A DNA stretch of 36,919 bases from Sphingobacteriia bacterium (GTDB taxonomy: Bacteria; Bacteroidota; Bacteroidia; Chitinophagales; Chitinophagaceae), in assembly GCA_015999745.1 (NCBI GenBank), contig JAECQP010000036.1, positions 1-36,919 on the forward strand, written 5' to 3'. The notes beneath the pieces were generated by a model that did not search any database, was not told the origin of the DNA, and saw only the letters and a list, made by a program, of their open reading frames with translations. Position 1 is the stretch's first letter. Every line of letters starts with the position of its first letter. Shown here one piece after another: positions 1 to 8,392 of this stretch. Both the position numbers and the translations under genes were made by a program.

Positions 1-660
1 GGCGCTAATGTATACCTGGGTTTCCAGGAGGGCGTAGATCCGACTCAACTAAAAGCCGCGCTGATCAACGCACAGGAAAAAGCAGTTGAAATAAAAATAG
101 AGGACTATGTACAGAAACTGGATGCACACAAGCACGACCTGTTCCTGATTCCGAACGGAACCGTTCATGCTTCCGGCAAAAACAACCTTGTACTTGAAAT
201 CAGCAGTACACCGTATATTTTCACTTTCAAAATGTATGATTGGTTAAGACTGGACCTGAATGGACAACCCCGCCCGATCAACATTGAGCATGCATACAAT
301 AATTTATATTTTGACCGTCAGGGATCATATGTGCAGGAACAATTGATTTCCCATCCCATCGTAGAAAAAGAATGGGATCAGGGCAGAAAACTCAAACTCC
401 CCACACACCAGGAGCATTTCTATACAATAGACCGTTATGAATTCAGCGGTGAGGTTTCAATTGATACCAATAGGCAATGCCATTGCTGTATGCTGGTGGA
501 AGGAACCGCCATTGAAGTGTATACCGGAAACAAAAAGGATATTTTCAGTTATGCGGAAACATTCATCATTCCAGCATCGGTTGAACAATACCGGGTCTGC
601 TCAAAAGGAAAAGAGAAAGCATTCCTTGTTGTTGCATATGTAAAAGAAAATCATTGTTAA
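1..660 (+). CDS. Class I mannose-6-phosphate isomerase (3' part)
   Basis: An open frame runs from base 1 to the TAA at 658-660 without a stop, so the 5' part of the gene lies left of the window. The visible 219 residues contain IPNGTVHASGKNNLVLEIS followed by TPYIFTFKMYDWLR. This is the cupin segment of type I phosphomannose isomerases, whose zinc-binding site interconverts mannose-6-phosphate and fructose-6-phosphate in the cytoplasm. The C-terminal part, with HCCMLVEGTAIEV, looks like the second cupin half. Calling an internal ATG at 232 the start would cut through the conserved cupin core, so I treat the gene as partial. The transporter gene begins 11 bases downstream, which suggests one sugar-use operon. 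The exact substrate is inferred. Confidence 0.85.
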   Translation, partial: GANVYLGFQEGVDPTQLKAALINAQEKAVEIKIEDYVQKLDAHKHDLFLIPNGTVHASGKNNLVLEISSTPYIFTFKMYDWLRLDLNGQPRPINIEHAYNNLYFDRQGSYVQEQLISHPIVEKEWDQGRKLKLPTHQEHFYTIDRYEFSGEVSIDTNRQCHCCMLVEGTAIEVYTGNKKDIFSYAETFIIPASVEQYRVCSKGKEKAFLVVAYVKENHC

Positions 661-671
661 TACCATTCATT

Positions 672-2054
672 ATGAAAAAAACAAACAGCATTAATTTCAG
701 GTTTTTAAGTCTATTGACCATTACAGCAGCATTGGGCGGCTTTTTATTTGGCTTCGACACAGCAGTCATCTCCGGCACCATCAGCTTTGTGAAAAGCCAA
801 TACGCCATGGATTCGCTGATGGAGGGCTGGTATGTAAGTTCTGCACTGGCAGGTTGCATTGCCGGGGTGGCAGCCATGGGCAAGATCAGTACTTTACTGG
901 GGCGTAAGAAAGTAATGTTCCTATCTGCCGTACTCTTCATTGTTTCGGTTACAGGATGTGCTTTTGCTCCCAATGTTTCTACACTGATCATTTCCCGTTT
1001 AATTGGAGGAATAGGCATTGGCATTTCATCTGTGGTCTGTCCAATGTACATCTCAGAAATGGCGCCGTCCCAACTGAGAGGCAAGCTGGTAACCTATTAC
1101 CAACTTGCCATTACGATCGGGATCCTGCTTGCTTATTTTTCCAATGCGCTCATTCAAAGTGAGGCATCCACGAAAGGATTCTCCGGATGGTTAGCGCAGA
1201 TTTTTATACTGGAACCATGGCGTGGCATGTTTGCCGTAGGAATTATTCCGGCAATGATCTTTGTGCTGATGGCTTTATTTATCCCGGAGAGTCCGCGTTG
1301 GCTTGCATTAAAAAACAGAACTGCCGAGGCCGGCAGTATCTTAACCAGTATAGCCGGCAGCAGCTATGCGAAGAAAGAATTGGAGGAGATACAAAATGCC
1401 ATCTCCCACTCCGAAAACACCAAAGTGACTGATCTCTTCAGAGGGCAGCTAAAAAAGCCCATTCTCATAGGCATTCTTTTAGCGGCTTTATCCCAGTTCA
1501 GCGGCATCAACGCTATTATTTATTACGGCCCCTCCATTCTGGAAAAAGCTGGATTTCAATTGGGGGATGCCCTGGGTGGGCAGGTAACGATTGGTGTTGT
1601 TAATATGCTTTTTACTATTGTGGCTATATACTATATTGATAAGCTCGGGCGAAAGCCATTATTACTTTGGGGCATTGGCGGTGCGATTTTTTCCTTGCTG
1701 CTTGCCGCCGTTCTGTTTGCGGCAGATATATCTATTGCATGGCTGGTATTAATCCCAATTGTACTCTTCATAGCCTGTTTTGCATTTTCTTTCGGGCCTG
1801 TTACATGGGTGGTCATTTCTGAAATTTTCCCCACCAAAGTAAGGGGCGAGGCTGTTGCAATATCCACCATGGGTTTATGGCTGGCCAATTGGATCGTGGG
1901 GCAATTTTTTCCCGCATTGTTAAACAGCGCCGGAGCTGCATTCACCTTTCTTGTATTTGCCATATTCAGCGCCTATGCATTTTATATAACCTGGAAAAAA
2001 ATTCCTGAAACAAAAGGAAAAAGCCTGGAAGAAATTGAAAAGTTCTGGGAGTGA
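672..2054 (+). CDS. MFS sugar porter (XylE/GLUT-like)
   Basis: This 460-residue inner-membrane protein has the sugar-porter family signatures in order. GGFLFGFDTAVISG lies in TM1 (residues 22-35), GRKK in loop 2-3, PESPRWL follows TM6, QFSGINAIIYYGP lies in TM7, DKLGRKP in loop 8-9, GPVTWVVISEIFP in TM10, and PETKGKSLEEIE ends the protein. These are typical of proton-coupled hexose or pentose transporters with 12 helices. I chose the ATG at 672; the in-frame TTG at 654 would add only six residues and overlap the upstream stop. The isomerase gene ends 11 bases upstream, so imported sugar, perhaps mannose or fructose, may go straight to that enzyme. The substrate is inferred from context. Confidence 0.92.
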   Translation: MKKTNSINFRFLSLLTITAALGGFLFGFDTAVISGTISFVKSQYAMDSLMEGWYVSSALAGCIAGVAAMGKISTLLGRKKVMFLSAVLFIVSVTGCAFAPNVSTLIISRLIGGIGIGISSVVCPMYISEMAPSQLRGKLVTYYQLAITIGILLAYFSNALIQSEASTKGFSGWLAQIFILEPWRGMFAVGIIPAMIFVLMALFIPESPRWLALKNRTAEAGSILTSIAGSSYAKKELEEIQNAISHSENTKVTDLFRGQLKKPILIGILLAALSQFSGINAIIYYGPSILEKAGFQLGDALGGQVTIGVVNMLFTIVAIYYIDKLGRKPLLLWGIGGAIFSLLLAAVLFAADISIAWLVLIPIVLFIACFAFSFGPVTWVVISEIFPTKVRGEAVAISTMGLWLANWIVGQFFPALLNSAGAAFTFLVFAIFSAYAFYITWKKIPETKGKSLEEIEKFWE

Positions 2055-2210
2055 ACAAATTCAGTTGAACAGTAGAAACATTGTTCAAAATTTATCCGGA
2101 ATTATATAACTTCGAAAAAAGGGGGAGAGCTGCTCACGCCCTCCCCTGCTTACCTAAACCGGCCCTTGCTGAAGGGGCCCTTATGAGAAAGAGATAAAAA
2201 GCTGAAGTAG

Positions 2211-2232
2211 GGGGATGTTAGACAACATCCCC
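2211..2232. terminator. Hairpin between convergent genes
   Basis: A perfect 9-bp stem (GGGGATGTT / AACATCCCC) with a 4-base loop lies between the stop of the MFS gene and the stop of the receptor gene. A second, less regular hairpin lies at about 2161-2179. Neither has a convincing T-run on either strand, so intrinsic termination is plausible from the location but unproven. Confidence 0.4.
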
Positions 2233-2255
2233 GAATTGGGGAAACTATAGACTAT

Positions 2256-2289
2256 TTTATAGATCCAGTTTCTTTATAGATCCAGTTTC
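2256..2289. repeat. 17-bp perfect tandem duplication at the receptor 3' end
   Basis: Bases 2256-2272 and 2273-2289 are identical (tttatagatccagtttc). Read on the minus strand, the unit encodes the last residues of the TonB-dependent receptor plus its TAA. The right-hand copy supplies the stop in use; the left-hand copy lies just beyond it and is not translated. Confidence 0.9.
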
Positions 2290-4184
2290 ACCCCCCCCTT
2301 TAACCATTTGCCGGGCATCTGCGCACCCAATAAATCACTGTAATGCAGATCAAAGACATTATCCGCTTCAAAGAATATTCCTGCTTTATTTTTAATCAGG
2401 CTTGCGCTCAGTTTAATATTCATCACAAAATAATCTCCCGAAATCCCCGCAAAGTTGACCGTTGCAGGCTGCGTTGTTCTTGTTTTGTACAATCCGTTCA
2501 TTTGAATACCCAACCAGTTGTACGTATATACAAGGTTGAAGTTTGCAAGAAACTTTGCATGAGAAGACAGGTAGAAGGAAGGAGCGGCATCACTGATTTT
2601 GCTATCCAGCCAAACCATTCCAAGTGTAGCCCATACCCGTTGTTGTTGACTGAATGAGTGGGAAAACTGTATGTCTGTTTCCCAGCCGGAGGTATTCACT
2701 TTTCCAATATTCTTTGCCAGGGCGTAATTCCCCAACGGAGACAGGTTATCTTTTCTGGGCATATCTGCATAAGCGGTCGGTACCCAGTCGATCAGCATTT
2801 CCTGTTCCCTGCGAAAGAGTCCTGTAGAAATTTTCCAGGATTGATTAATGAAAAAATCCACACCGGCCTCATAACTGAATGAACGTTCAGCCAATAAGCC
2901 CGGATTACCAATACTACCGCCTGTTACGAATGTTTTATTGTAATTATTGTACTGCTCTGTAAAGTCGGCCTGACGGATCGTTCTGCCTGCGCTGGCTCTT
3001 ACCTGAATGGCTTTTCTTTTATACGACAGGTTTACCTGTGGCGACCAGTCTGTACCGCTGTTGTTATTGTGATCCATCCTGATGGCGGCAGAGGTCATAA
3101 AATACTGGCCAATCCCCTGATTCAGCACCAGGAATCCGGCAATATTGGTAAGGTTATGGTTTCCCCTGTCGTTAGACCGGATCTGTTTATCCTGCAATTG
3201 CAACCCGCCAACCAGGCTGGTCAATGCAGCAAACCGGTGTTCGTAACGGCCATTCAACTGATAGAGCGATGAAATATTTTTATTGGCGCCGGATATACTG
3301 TTAAACCGGTATTCATCATCCGCTTTTTTATACCCGGCATCCAATACAAACCGGCTGTTGTTTTTTTCATAGGAAAGGCCCAACTGATTCCAGTAGCTGG
3401 TTACTTTTTCTTTTGCCGTATCCGAGCCGAACCCGGTATAGAAATTCTGTGCGCTGAAATCTCTTTTATCAAAAGCGGTTCTTGCACTCAGTCGCCAGTA
3501 GGGGTTAAAATAGTGCGACACTGAAACAGATGCAGAATAGTTATGAACATATCCCCTCGTACCACGCTGCTGCTGCCCGTTGGCATCATTGGTGATCAGA
3601 CCTCCGCTCACTGCAGTTTTGCCTTTCTGATAAAAACCTCCCGCATCTATTCCTGTTAAATCATACTGGCCAATGGTTGTTTGAAGCTTTAATTGCCTGT
3701 TTTGCTGATTTAATTTTGCGGCAAAGGTTTTAGTGATCACATGAATCACTCCGCCAACGGCATCGCTGCCAAAAACTGCAGAGGCAGCCCCCTTCAGAAT
3801 TTCGATGCGATCAATTTCGATCGGTGACAAGGGAATATAGCTGTTAAAATGCCCGGTGTTGGGATCATTGAGCCGAATTCCATCCAGGAGTATCAATACC
3901 TGCTGAAAAGTACCTCCCCGAACCACAATATCGCTTTGTGCTCCCAGTGGGCCTCTGGATTGAACTTCAATACCCGGCAGGTAACGCAGTAATTCATCCA
4001 GCGAATGAACCGGCAGTTTTTCAAATGTATTCCCCCTGATACTGATAATATTCCTTCCGGTAACGGATGCCTGCATGGATTGCAGGGATGCGCTTACCGT
4101 TACGGGATCTAATTCGAGCGTTTTTTCCTGTGCTTTCAGTGTACTTGCAGCCATGGCCGCCATCATCAATAATACTAGTCTCAT
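2274..4184 (-). CDS. TonB-dependent outer-membrane receptor, BtuB-like
   Basis: This 636-residue protein starts with a signal peptide (MRLVLLMMAAMAASTLKAQ). A TonB-box-like segment, LDPVTVSAS, follows at about residues 25-33. The plug domain, roughly residues 40-150, contains LLRYLPGIEV, IVVRGGTFQQVLILLDGIRL and EIDRIEILKGAASAVFG. The rest reads as alternating beta strands of a 22-strand barrel, ending in GGVKLDL. There is no N-terminal carboxypeptidase-like or STN domain, so it is the classical BtuB/FepA type rather than SusC. It would bring a scarce ligand such as a cobamide, siderophore or metal chelate across the outer membrane using TonB energy. I saw no cobalamin riboswitch upstream, so a B12 role is not supported. 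It is probably the last gene of the operon starting at 5075. Confidence 0.9.
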   Translation of the reverse strand: MRLVLLMMAAMAASTLKAQEKTLELDPVTVSASLQSMQASVTGRNIISIRGNTFEKLPVHSLDELLRYLPGIEVQSRGPLGAQSDIVVRGGTFQQVLILLDGIRLNDPNTGHFNSYIPLSPIEIDRIEILKGAASAVFGSDAVGGVIHVITKTFAAKLNQQNRQLKLQTTIGQYDLTGIDAGGFYQKGKTAVSGGLITNDANGQQQRGTRGYVHNYSASVSVSHYFNPYWRLSARTAFDKRDFSAQNFYTGFGSDTAKEKVTSYWNQLGLSYEKNNSRFVLDAGYKKADDEYRFNSISGANKNISSLYQLNGRYEHRFAALTSLVGGLQLQDKQIRSNDRGNHNLTNIAGFLVLNQGIGQYFMTSAAIRMDHNNNSGTDWSPQVNLSYKRKAIQVRASAGRTIRQADFTEQYNNYNKTFVTGGSIGNPGLLAERSFSYEAGVDFFINQSWKISTGLFRREQEMLIDWVPTAYADMPRKDNLSPLGNYALAKNIGKVNTSGWETDIQFSHSFSQQQRVWATLGMVWLDSKISDAAPSFYLSSHAKFLANFNLVYTYNWLGIQMNGLYKTRTTQPATVNFAGISGDYFVMNIKLSASLIKNKAGIFFEADNVFDLHYSDLLGAQMPGKWLKGGVKLDL

Positions 4185-4216
4185 TCTATCATGCTGTTTA
4201 GGTTAATCATTATGGC

Positions 4217-4585
4217 TCATAGGTTCTTATTTATTGCATTTTTGTGGCCATAACGCAGTTTTTTCATTGCTTCGATCCCGCACTCCAGCCATGCTCCATA
4301 TGCGTTTGCATCCGGAGTATAGCCTACAGGACGGTTAATCAATGAATAATCAGCAACGAAAATACTATAACTCTTGGGAGGAGGGAAACCGCTCAACAAA
4401 GAGCGTTTTGCATATTCAGGCTGAACGATACGCATAATCAGGTAAACAGAAAATACTATCACACCAGACCCAAGCAGGACTCTCGGGAAAGAAACAGATG
4501 GATAAGTCCATATATCCGCATCCACCGGCTGGGCTCCTACACCATTGCATATAAAGCAAGCAAGTAAAAACAATAATCTCCGCAT
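4217..4585 (-). CDS. Unknown small membrane or envelope protein
   Basis: I do not recognise this 122-residue protein. It opens with a signal-peptide-like stretch (MRRLLFLLACFICNGVGA), followed by an acidic and aromatic segment and one likely membrane helix (about residues 36-54, LLGSGVIVFSVYLIMRIV). The rest is a polar tail of about 65 residues with FPPPKSYSIFVADYSL. It may sit in the inner membrane with either end in the periplasm. It lies 32 bases before the TonB-dependent receptor and 40 bases after the DsbD-alpha-like gene on the same strand, so co-transcription is likely. No catalytic motif is visible. Confidence 0.6.
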   Translation of the reverse strand: MRRLLFLLACFICNGVGAQPVDADIWTYPSVSFPRVLLGSGVIVFSVYLIMRIVQPEYAKRSLLSGFPPPKSYSIFVADYSLINRPVGYTPDANAYGAWLECGIEAMKKLRYGHKNAINKNL

Positions 4586-4625
4586 TCGTTAGCTGGTTGT
4601 AGCAAATTGGTTAAGCAATGACTGG

Positions 4626-5075
4626 TCAATCCAGTTTCACCGTAAAAGGAACCGACATTGGCGGCAGGCATTGAGAATCGTCACATGCCATATACGCAAT
4701 TGTTCCGGTTAAACTGGTTTTTACGTTTGCCCGGAGTTGAATTTTCTTAGTAAAGACAACATTACCATTAAAATACCTGATGTTAACGCCGAAAACATCC
4801 TCAAATTTCTCTACCAGTTTTCCATCCTCTTTGAATGCCCCTCCGTTGCTCAACAACAATGGATTTTTCGCTAATTTAATAATAGTTGGCGCCGGCCCTC
4901 CTTCCGGAGTATGCTGTGAATAAATATGCCAGGGCGCAGATACATTGGCCACAAATTTAAGTTCATAGGTTTTATCTCCTATTTTTTTGGCAGTGTAATT
5001 CCACTTCACCGGATTTTGGGCAGCTAACGGATCAGCATCCGCAAAAAGCAATAAGGCAAGCAATAACTTCTTCAT
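4626..5075 (-). CDS. Stand-alone DsbD N-terminal (alpha) domain-like periplasmic protein
   Basis: This 149-residue protein has a signal peptide (about residues 1-19, MKKLLLALLLFADADPLAAQ) and then one immunoglobulin-like domain. Two cysteines occur in the segment YMACDDSQCLPP (C131 and C136), the pair that DsbD-alpha uses to receive electrons from the membrane part of DsbD and pass them to periplasmic thiol proteins. The fold motif APWHIYSQHTPEGGPAPT is typical of Bacteroidota versions. Here the transmembrane and thioredoxin-like domains of full DsbD are absent, so it must act with a partner encoded elsewhere. It is the first gene of a probable three-gene operon with the small membrane protein and the TonB-dependent receptor. 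Confidence 0.8.
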   Translation of the reverse strand: MKKLLLALLLFADADPLAAQNPVKWNYTAKKIGDKTYELKFVANVSAPWHIYSQHTPEGGPAPTIIKLAKNPLLLSNGGAFKEDGKLVEKFEDVFGVNIRYFNGNVVFTKKIQLRANVKTSLTGTIAYMACDDSQCLPPMSVPFTVKLD

Positions 5076-5235
5076 TAAACGTTTTTTATAAGACGCCTGT
5101 GACCAAAAAAGGGACTAGTCCAATTTGTTAATTATTCTATAATGAAAAAAAAGTAAAAAATATTTTTATTCCGGATAGTCCTTTTTCCCTTTTCAATCGT
5201 CTTATAGTGGAGAGTTTAATTACTAGTTGGTTTAA

Positions 5236-5275
5236 GGCGCTTCACAAGGCATGGGTCCTTCGTGGGGCGCTTTTT
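5236..5275 (+). terminator. Intrinsic terminator with no upstream gene
   Basis: The sequence folds into a stem that pairs GCGC with GCGC, TT with GG by wobble, CAC with GTG, and AAGG with CCTT across one bulge, with a loop of seven bases. Five T residues follow at once (5271-5275). This is the classical rho-independent layout on the plus strand, but no plus-strand gene precedes it. Confidence 0.65.
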
Positions 5276-5380
5276 AAACAGCCACTGTAATGATCCTCCT
5301 ACAAGCCGGCCACAGATAATAAAGCCGTAACATCATATCATATACAGCACCTTTTTCTCATGTGCAGTTTCTAAAACCAC

Positions 5381-5411
5381 GCACCCCTGTTTTCAGGGGT
5401 GCTCATTTTTT
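5381..5411 (+). terminator. Second plus-strand terminator-like hairpin
   Basis: A perfect 9-bp stem, GCACCCCTG / CAGGGGTGC, closes a TTTT loop and is followed by TCATTTTTT. It lies just past the stop of the minus-strand PhyH gene and might also help stop that transcript, but the U-rich tail exists only on the plus strand. Confidence 0.65.
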
Positions 5412-5460
5412 AACCGTTTAATACATGGTTAGAGGTATGCCTTTTCTAAAACCCGGTGTA

Positions 5461-6369
5461 CTATGATTGTTTCACCAACCTGATTGTTTCTTTTGTGCGA
5501 TCATTCACATGCGCCAAATCAGTTGCAGGTTCAAACCGGGGGCAACAAATATTATTTGTTCCTTTCCATTGATAAGGATCCACTCCTGTTATCAGTACAA
5601 TATCGCGCATATCTTCTACCGGAACACCTCTGCCATCAACAGACCAGGGTAATTCAGCGTTCGCATTCATGTAATGGCACTGCAAAGCCGCTCTGTTGCA
5701 GTACATGGTTTTGTTGGGCTGCGAGGCGTGAATGGTATACCCATGATAAAACAAAACCGACCCCGCTTTAACTTCAAGGGGGATCATTTGCGCTTCATAT
5801 GCCGAAACATCAATTGTTTCAGACTCTAAGTACTCCGGGGAATACTGTGGAACGGTACGCGCAAGATGCTCCTGGCGCTGCGGAATAATCCACAAACATC
5901 CATTTTCCACAGATGCATCATCCAGGGCAACCCAGGCTCCTATTAAAGATTGGTCCCCTGTTGGGATTATCTTTTCATCCTGGTGCCAGGCATGACCTTT
6001 GCAACCGGGACCCTTTATATACAATTGCGAATGCATACACTTCACATCCGGGCCAATCAACTGCGTGATAGTAGCTGTTATTTTACGATGAAACAGAAAA
6101 TTGTGAAAAATCCGGGACATTTTATGTGGAAAATGCAAAGCCCGGTACCTGCCGGTCAGCTCACCATCCAATGCTCCGTTTTTCACAGGAATAAACCCTT
6201 TGAAGGCCCCCCTTTCTCCCCTGCAGATCGTTGCCAGTTCTTTTTTTAAGGCATTCACTTCCTGCGGTGAAACCATACCCGGCGCTACAAGATATCCATG
6301 GTTGTTAAAGAATACAATGTTTTCAATGGATATGATTCCATCCAGGATATAGGCATAAATTCTGTTCAT
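5461..6369 (-). CDS. Phytanoyl-CoA dioxygenase (PhyH) family oxygenase
   Basis: This 302-residue protein belongs to the Fe(II)/2-oxoglutarate-dependent PhyH family. It has FFNNHGYLV near the start, the metal-binding HxD pair in GHAWHQDEKIIP, the core WVALDDASVENGCLWIIP, and the distal histidine with a downstream arginine in GYTIHASQPNKTMYCNRAALQCHY. Such enzymes hydroxylate small organic substrates in the cytoplasm; the substrate cannot be read from the sequence. The chosen ATG leaves about 19 residues before the first conserved motif, which is plausible. It lies 57 bases downstream of the FKBP-like gene on the same strand, so the two may share a transcript. Confidence 0.85.
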   Translation of the reverse strand: MNRIYAYILDGIISIENIVFFNNHGYLVAPGMVSPQEVNALKKELATICRGERGAFKGFIPVKNGALDGELTGRYRALHFPHKMSRIFHNFLFHRKITATITQLIGPDVKCMHSQLYIKGPGCKGHAWHQDEKIIPTGDQSLIGAWVALDDASVENGCLWIIPQRQEHLARTVPQYSPEYLESETIDVSAYEAQMIPLEVKAGSVLFYHGYTIHASQPNKTMYCNRAALQCHYMNANAELPWSVDGRGVPVEDMRDIVLITGVDPYQWKGTNNICCPRFEPATDLAHVNDRTKETIRLVKQS

Positions 6370-6426
6370 GATATTGGTATTTATTCAACACATATACCGG
6401 AATGCTCCGACATGCTATCTATTCAA

Positions 6427-7308
6427 TTATTTTTCATTCATTTCCAATACGTCCACATCTACAATCAAATCATCGCTGGCTTTGATCTTTGCGGAAGAAG
6501 GCTCTACCCCCGTTACCAGTACTGCCGGCAGGTACAGCCGCATTAAACTGCCGGCTTTTAGCCTACGTGTCAGTTGCTCTATCGGATATGGCCAGTAGGA
6601 TCGCCCGGTAATAAATGAAACCGTATCCTGCCTGGCCACCAGCGTATCTTTCAATGTCCGGATGTTCAGCACTGCTTTGATTGTGGTACCGGTATCGGCC
6701 TGTCGCCCGGAGCCATGCCGGATCCACTGCAGGTATGCATCTTTCTGCTGCACTGCTGTTATACGATATTTTCGGAGATAGGCCAATATCCGGGCCATCC
6801 CCAATGTTTGCTGCAGCAGTTTTACCCTGTTCCGCTCTGCCATCTTATCAGCCTGTAAAAGGCTGTCGTTCATAAAAACATTTTCTACCTTAAAACAGGT
6901 AATCCACTGGTCCGCCGGCTTCATCCAGGAGGGAATATGCTTTAAAATATGTTTCTTCATCATCGAGTCTACCAACTGAATGGTAACAACACTATCTCCC
7001 TTCCTCAGTCCGTAATCAAATACTTCCAGCGGATTGTACCGGTTACCGTAGCCCGGCATCACCGTATAGTATAATGGCATGACATCGTAGGTCTGGTCAA
7101 TGATCCGATCCCCCACTTTCTGACAATAATGAATTTTGGCAGTATATCCCATCCGTGCAACCGGTTCTTTGCTATTACTGTTGATCAGTTTATAACGCAG
7201 GCCGGTATCGGTTCGGTAATAAGTTTCAAAGAAGCCCCCATACACCAGGAGGCCTAACAGCAGGACAAGTAAAAACACCCAATATCTGTACTTTTTGAGC
7301 CAACTCAT
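6427..7308 (-). CDS. Membrane-anchored protein with two FKBP-like domains
   Basis: This 293-residue protein begins with a basic stretch and one helix (about residues 9-27, WVFLLVLLLGLLVYGGFF), which is either an anchor or an uncleaved signal. The first FKBP-like domain (about 37-130) shows TDTGLRYKLI, AKIHYCQKVGD and FDYGLRKGDSVVTIQL. A second region (about 205-293) repeats the pattern with GTTIKAVLNIRTLKD and IEQLTRRLKAGSLMRLYLP. Family members in Bacteroidota are periplasmic peptidyl-prolyl isomerases or gliding-type chaperones. The usual FKBP active-site residues are poorly kept, so a folding or scaffold role is more likely than strong catalysis. It is divergent from the ion-channel gene, with 115 bases between the two starts. 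Confidence 0.7.
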   Translation of the reverse strand: MSWLKKYRYWVFLLVLLLGLLVYGGFFETYYRTDTGLRYKLINSNSKEPVARMGYTAKIHYCQKVGDRIIDQTYDVMPLYYTVMPGYGNRYNPLEVFDYGLRKGDSVVTIQLVDSMMKKHILKHIPSWMKPADQWITCFKVENVFMNDSLLQADKMAERNRVKLLQQTLGMARILAYLRKYRITAVQQKDAYLQWIRHGSGRQADTGTTIKAVLNIRTLKDTLVARQDTVSFITGRSYWPYPIEQLTRRLKAGSLMRLYLPAVLVTGVEPSSAKIKASDDLIVDVDVLEMNEK

Positions 7309-7423
7309 GATAAATTGAATGAATGGTATACAGTATAGACGTTTGAAACCGGTAAAAGGACTATCCGACAGGCAGATTTTTCATTTTAAGCCTCATGAAT
7401 TACCTTGTCGCAAATATCTTCCC

Positions 7424-8392
7424 ATGCTGAAATCAGTATTATTTCGCTGCTATGCAGTTTTTTTGTTCAGCCTGGCTGTTTCCACCGGCGTTGCACAGGA
7501 AAAGAATACCCCCGATACGGTAAAAGCGGGCATCTACATTACCAGCATCCATGACATTGATTTCAAGCAAAATGAATATGCCATCAACCTCTGGCTATGG
7601 TTAAAATACAGGAATAAGGATTTTGACTTTGCGCAAAACCTGGAAATTCCCCAGGCAAAGTCTTTCAGCAAGCTGTATACGACCATTGACTCCACCGGAG
7701 AGGAAATTTATATGCTGATGAAACTCCAGTGCCTGATGAAAGACTCCTGGAAAATCAGCAACTTCCCTTTCGACAAACAAATGCTGCGGCTTTCATTTGA
7801 GAACTCACAATACGATTCAAAATCACTGGTGTTTACAGAAGATACTGTAGGCAACCATTATGATCCCCGGTTTACCTTACGCGGATGGAACATAGACAGT
7901 TTCAGTATTGTGAACGGTATTAAACTGTACGAAACCGGCTTTGGAGATGCCAGCCTCAACACACCGCATACCGAATACAGTAACCTTAAAGTAAGAGTAG
8001 GTATTACCAGGGATGCCGGAGGTTTATTCTGGAAAATGTTCCTTGGGATGTATGTGGCTTTCCTGATTTCCTTTATCTGCTTTTTTATTCATGCAGACAG
8101 TATTGATTCCCGGTTTGGATTGAGTGTGGGTGCGTTGTTTGCTGCAATTGGCAATAAATATATCATTGATTCAGCTTTACCGGAATCCACTACTTACACA
8201 TTGGTGGACACGCTCCATGGGCTAACCCTCTTTTTCATTTTTGCCATGGTGAGTTTTTCGGTTTATTCACTCTCGCTGATCAAGCAGAACAATGTTGCCA
8301 AAGCAGACCGGATGGACAAAATTGCCGCAGTTGTTTGTATGGCAGTATATATCCTGCTTAACTATTACTTTATTCAAAATGCTATTGGCTGA
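7424..8392 (+). CDS. Prokaryotic pentameric ligand-gated ion channel subunit
   Basis: This 322-residue protein has a signal peptide (MLKSVLFRCYAVFLFSLAVSTGVAQ) and an extracellular beta-sandwich of about 180 residues. That domain contains NLWLWLKYRNKDFDF and the family motif NFPFDKQ, where eukaryotic receptors carry their Cys-loop; the cysteine pair is absent, as in other bacterial members. Four membrane helices follow: M1 FWKMFLGMYVAFLISFICFF, a pore-lining M2 starting at SRFGLSVGALFAAIGN, M3 after the LPESTTYTLVDTLHG linker, and M4 at the end. Five subunits would form an inner-membrane channel gated by a periplasmic ligand or protons, as in GLIC and ELIC. I used the ATG at 7424, since it directly starts the signal peptide; the frame extends 35 codons further upstream. 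Confidence 0.88.
   Translation: MLKSVLFRCYAVFLFSLAVSTGVAQEKNTPDTVKAGIYITSIHDIDFKQNEYAINLWLWLKYRNKDFDFAQNLEIPQAKSFSKLYTTIDSTGEEIYMLMKLQCLMKDSWKISNFPFDKQMLRLSFENSQYDSKSLVFTEDTVGNHYDPRFTLRGWNIDSFSIVNGIKLYETGFGDASLNTPHTEYSNLKVRVGITRDAGGLFWKMFLGMYVAFLISFICFFIHADSIDSRFGLSVGALFAAIGNKYIIDSALPESTTYTLVDTLHGLTLFFIFAMVSFSVYSLSLIKQNNVAKADRMDKIAAVVCMAVYILLNYYFIQNAIG

Larger units (their letters stand above)
5076..5460. other. Gene-free stretch with orphan hairpins
   Basis: No credible reading frame lies in these 385 bases between two minus-strand genes. The left part is very A/T-rich and contains a perfect 10-bp palindrome (GGACTAGTCC, 5112-5121). Two strong hairpins followed by T-runs, both pointing along the plus strand, lie at 5236-5275 and 5381-5411. 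The promoter of the 5075 operon must lie here, but I found no clear TAnnTTTG element on the minus strand. A small plus-strand RNA is one explanation for the hairpins. Confidence 0.6.

Noticed and set aside
566..1084. Minus-strand frame opposite the MFS gene
   Set aside because: It mirrors a clear sugar-porter gene and shows no protein-like motifs.
5076..5460. Cobalamin riboswitch controlling the BtuB-like receptor operon
   Set aside because: I found no B12-box-like sequence on the minus strand in this stretch.
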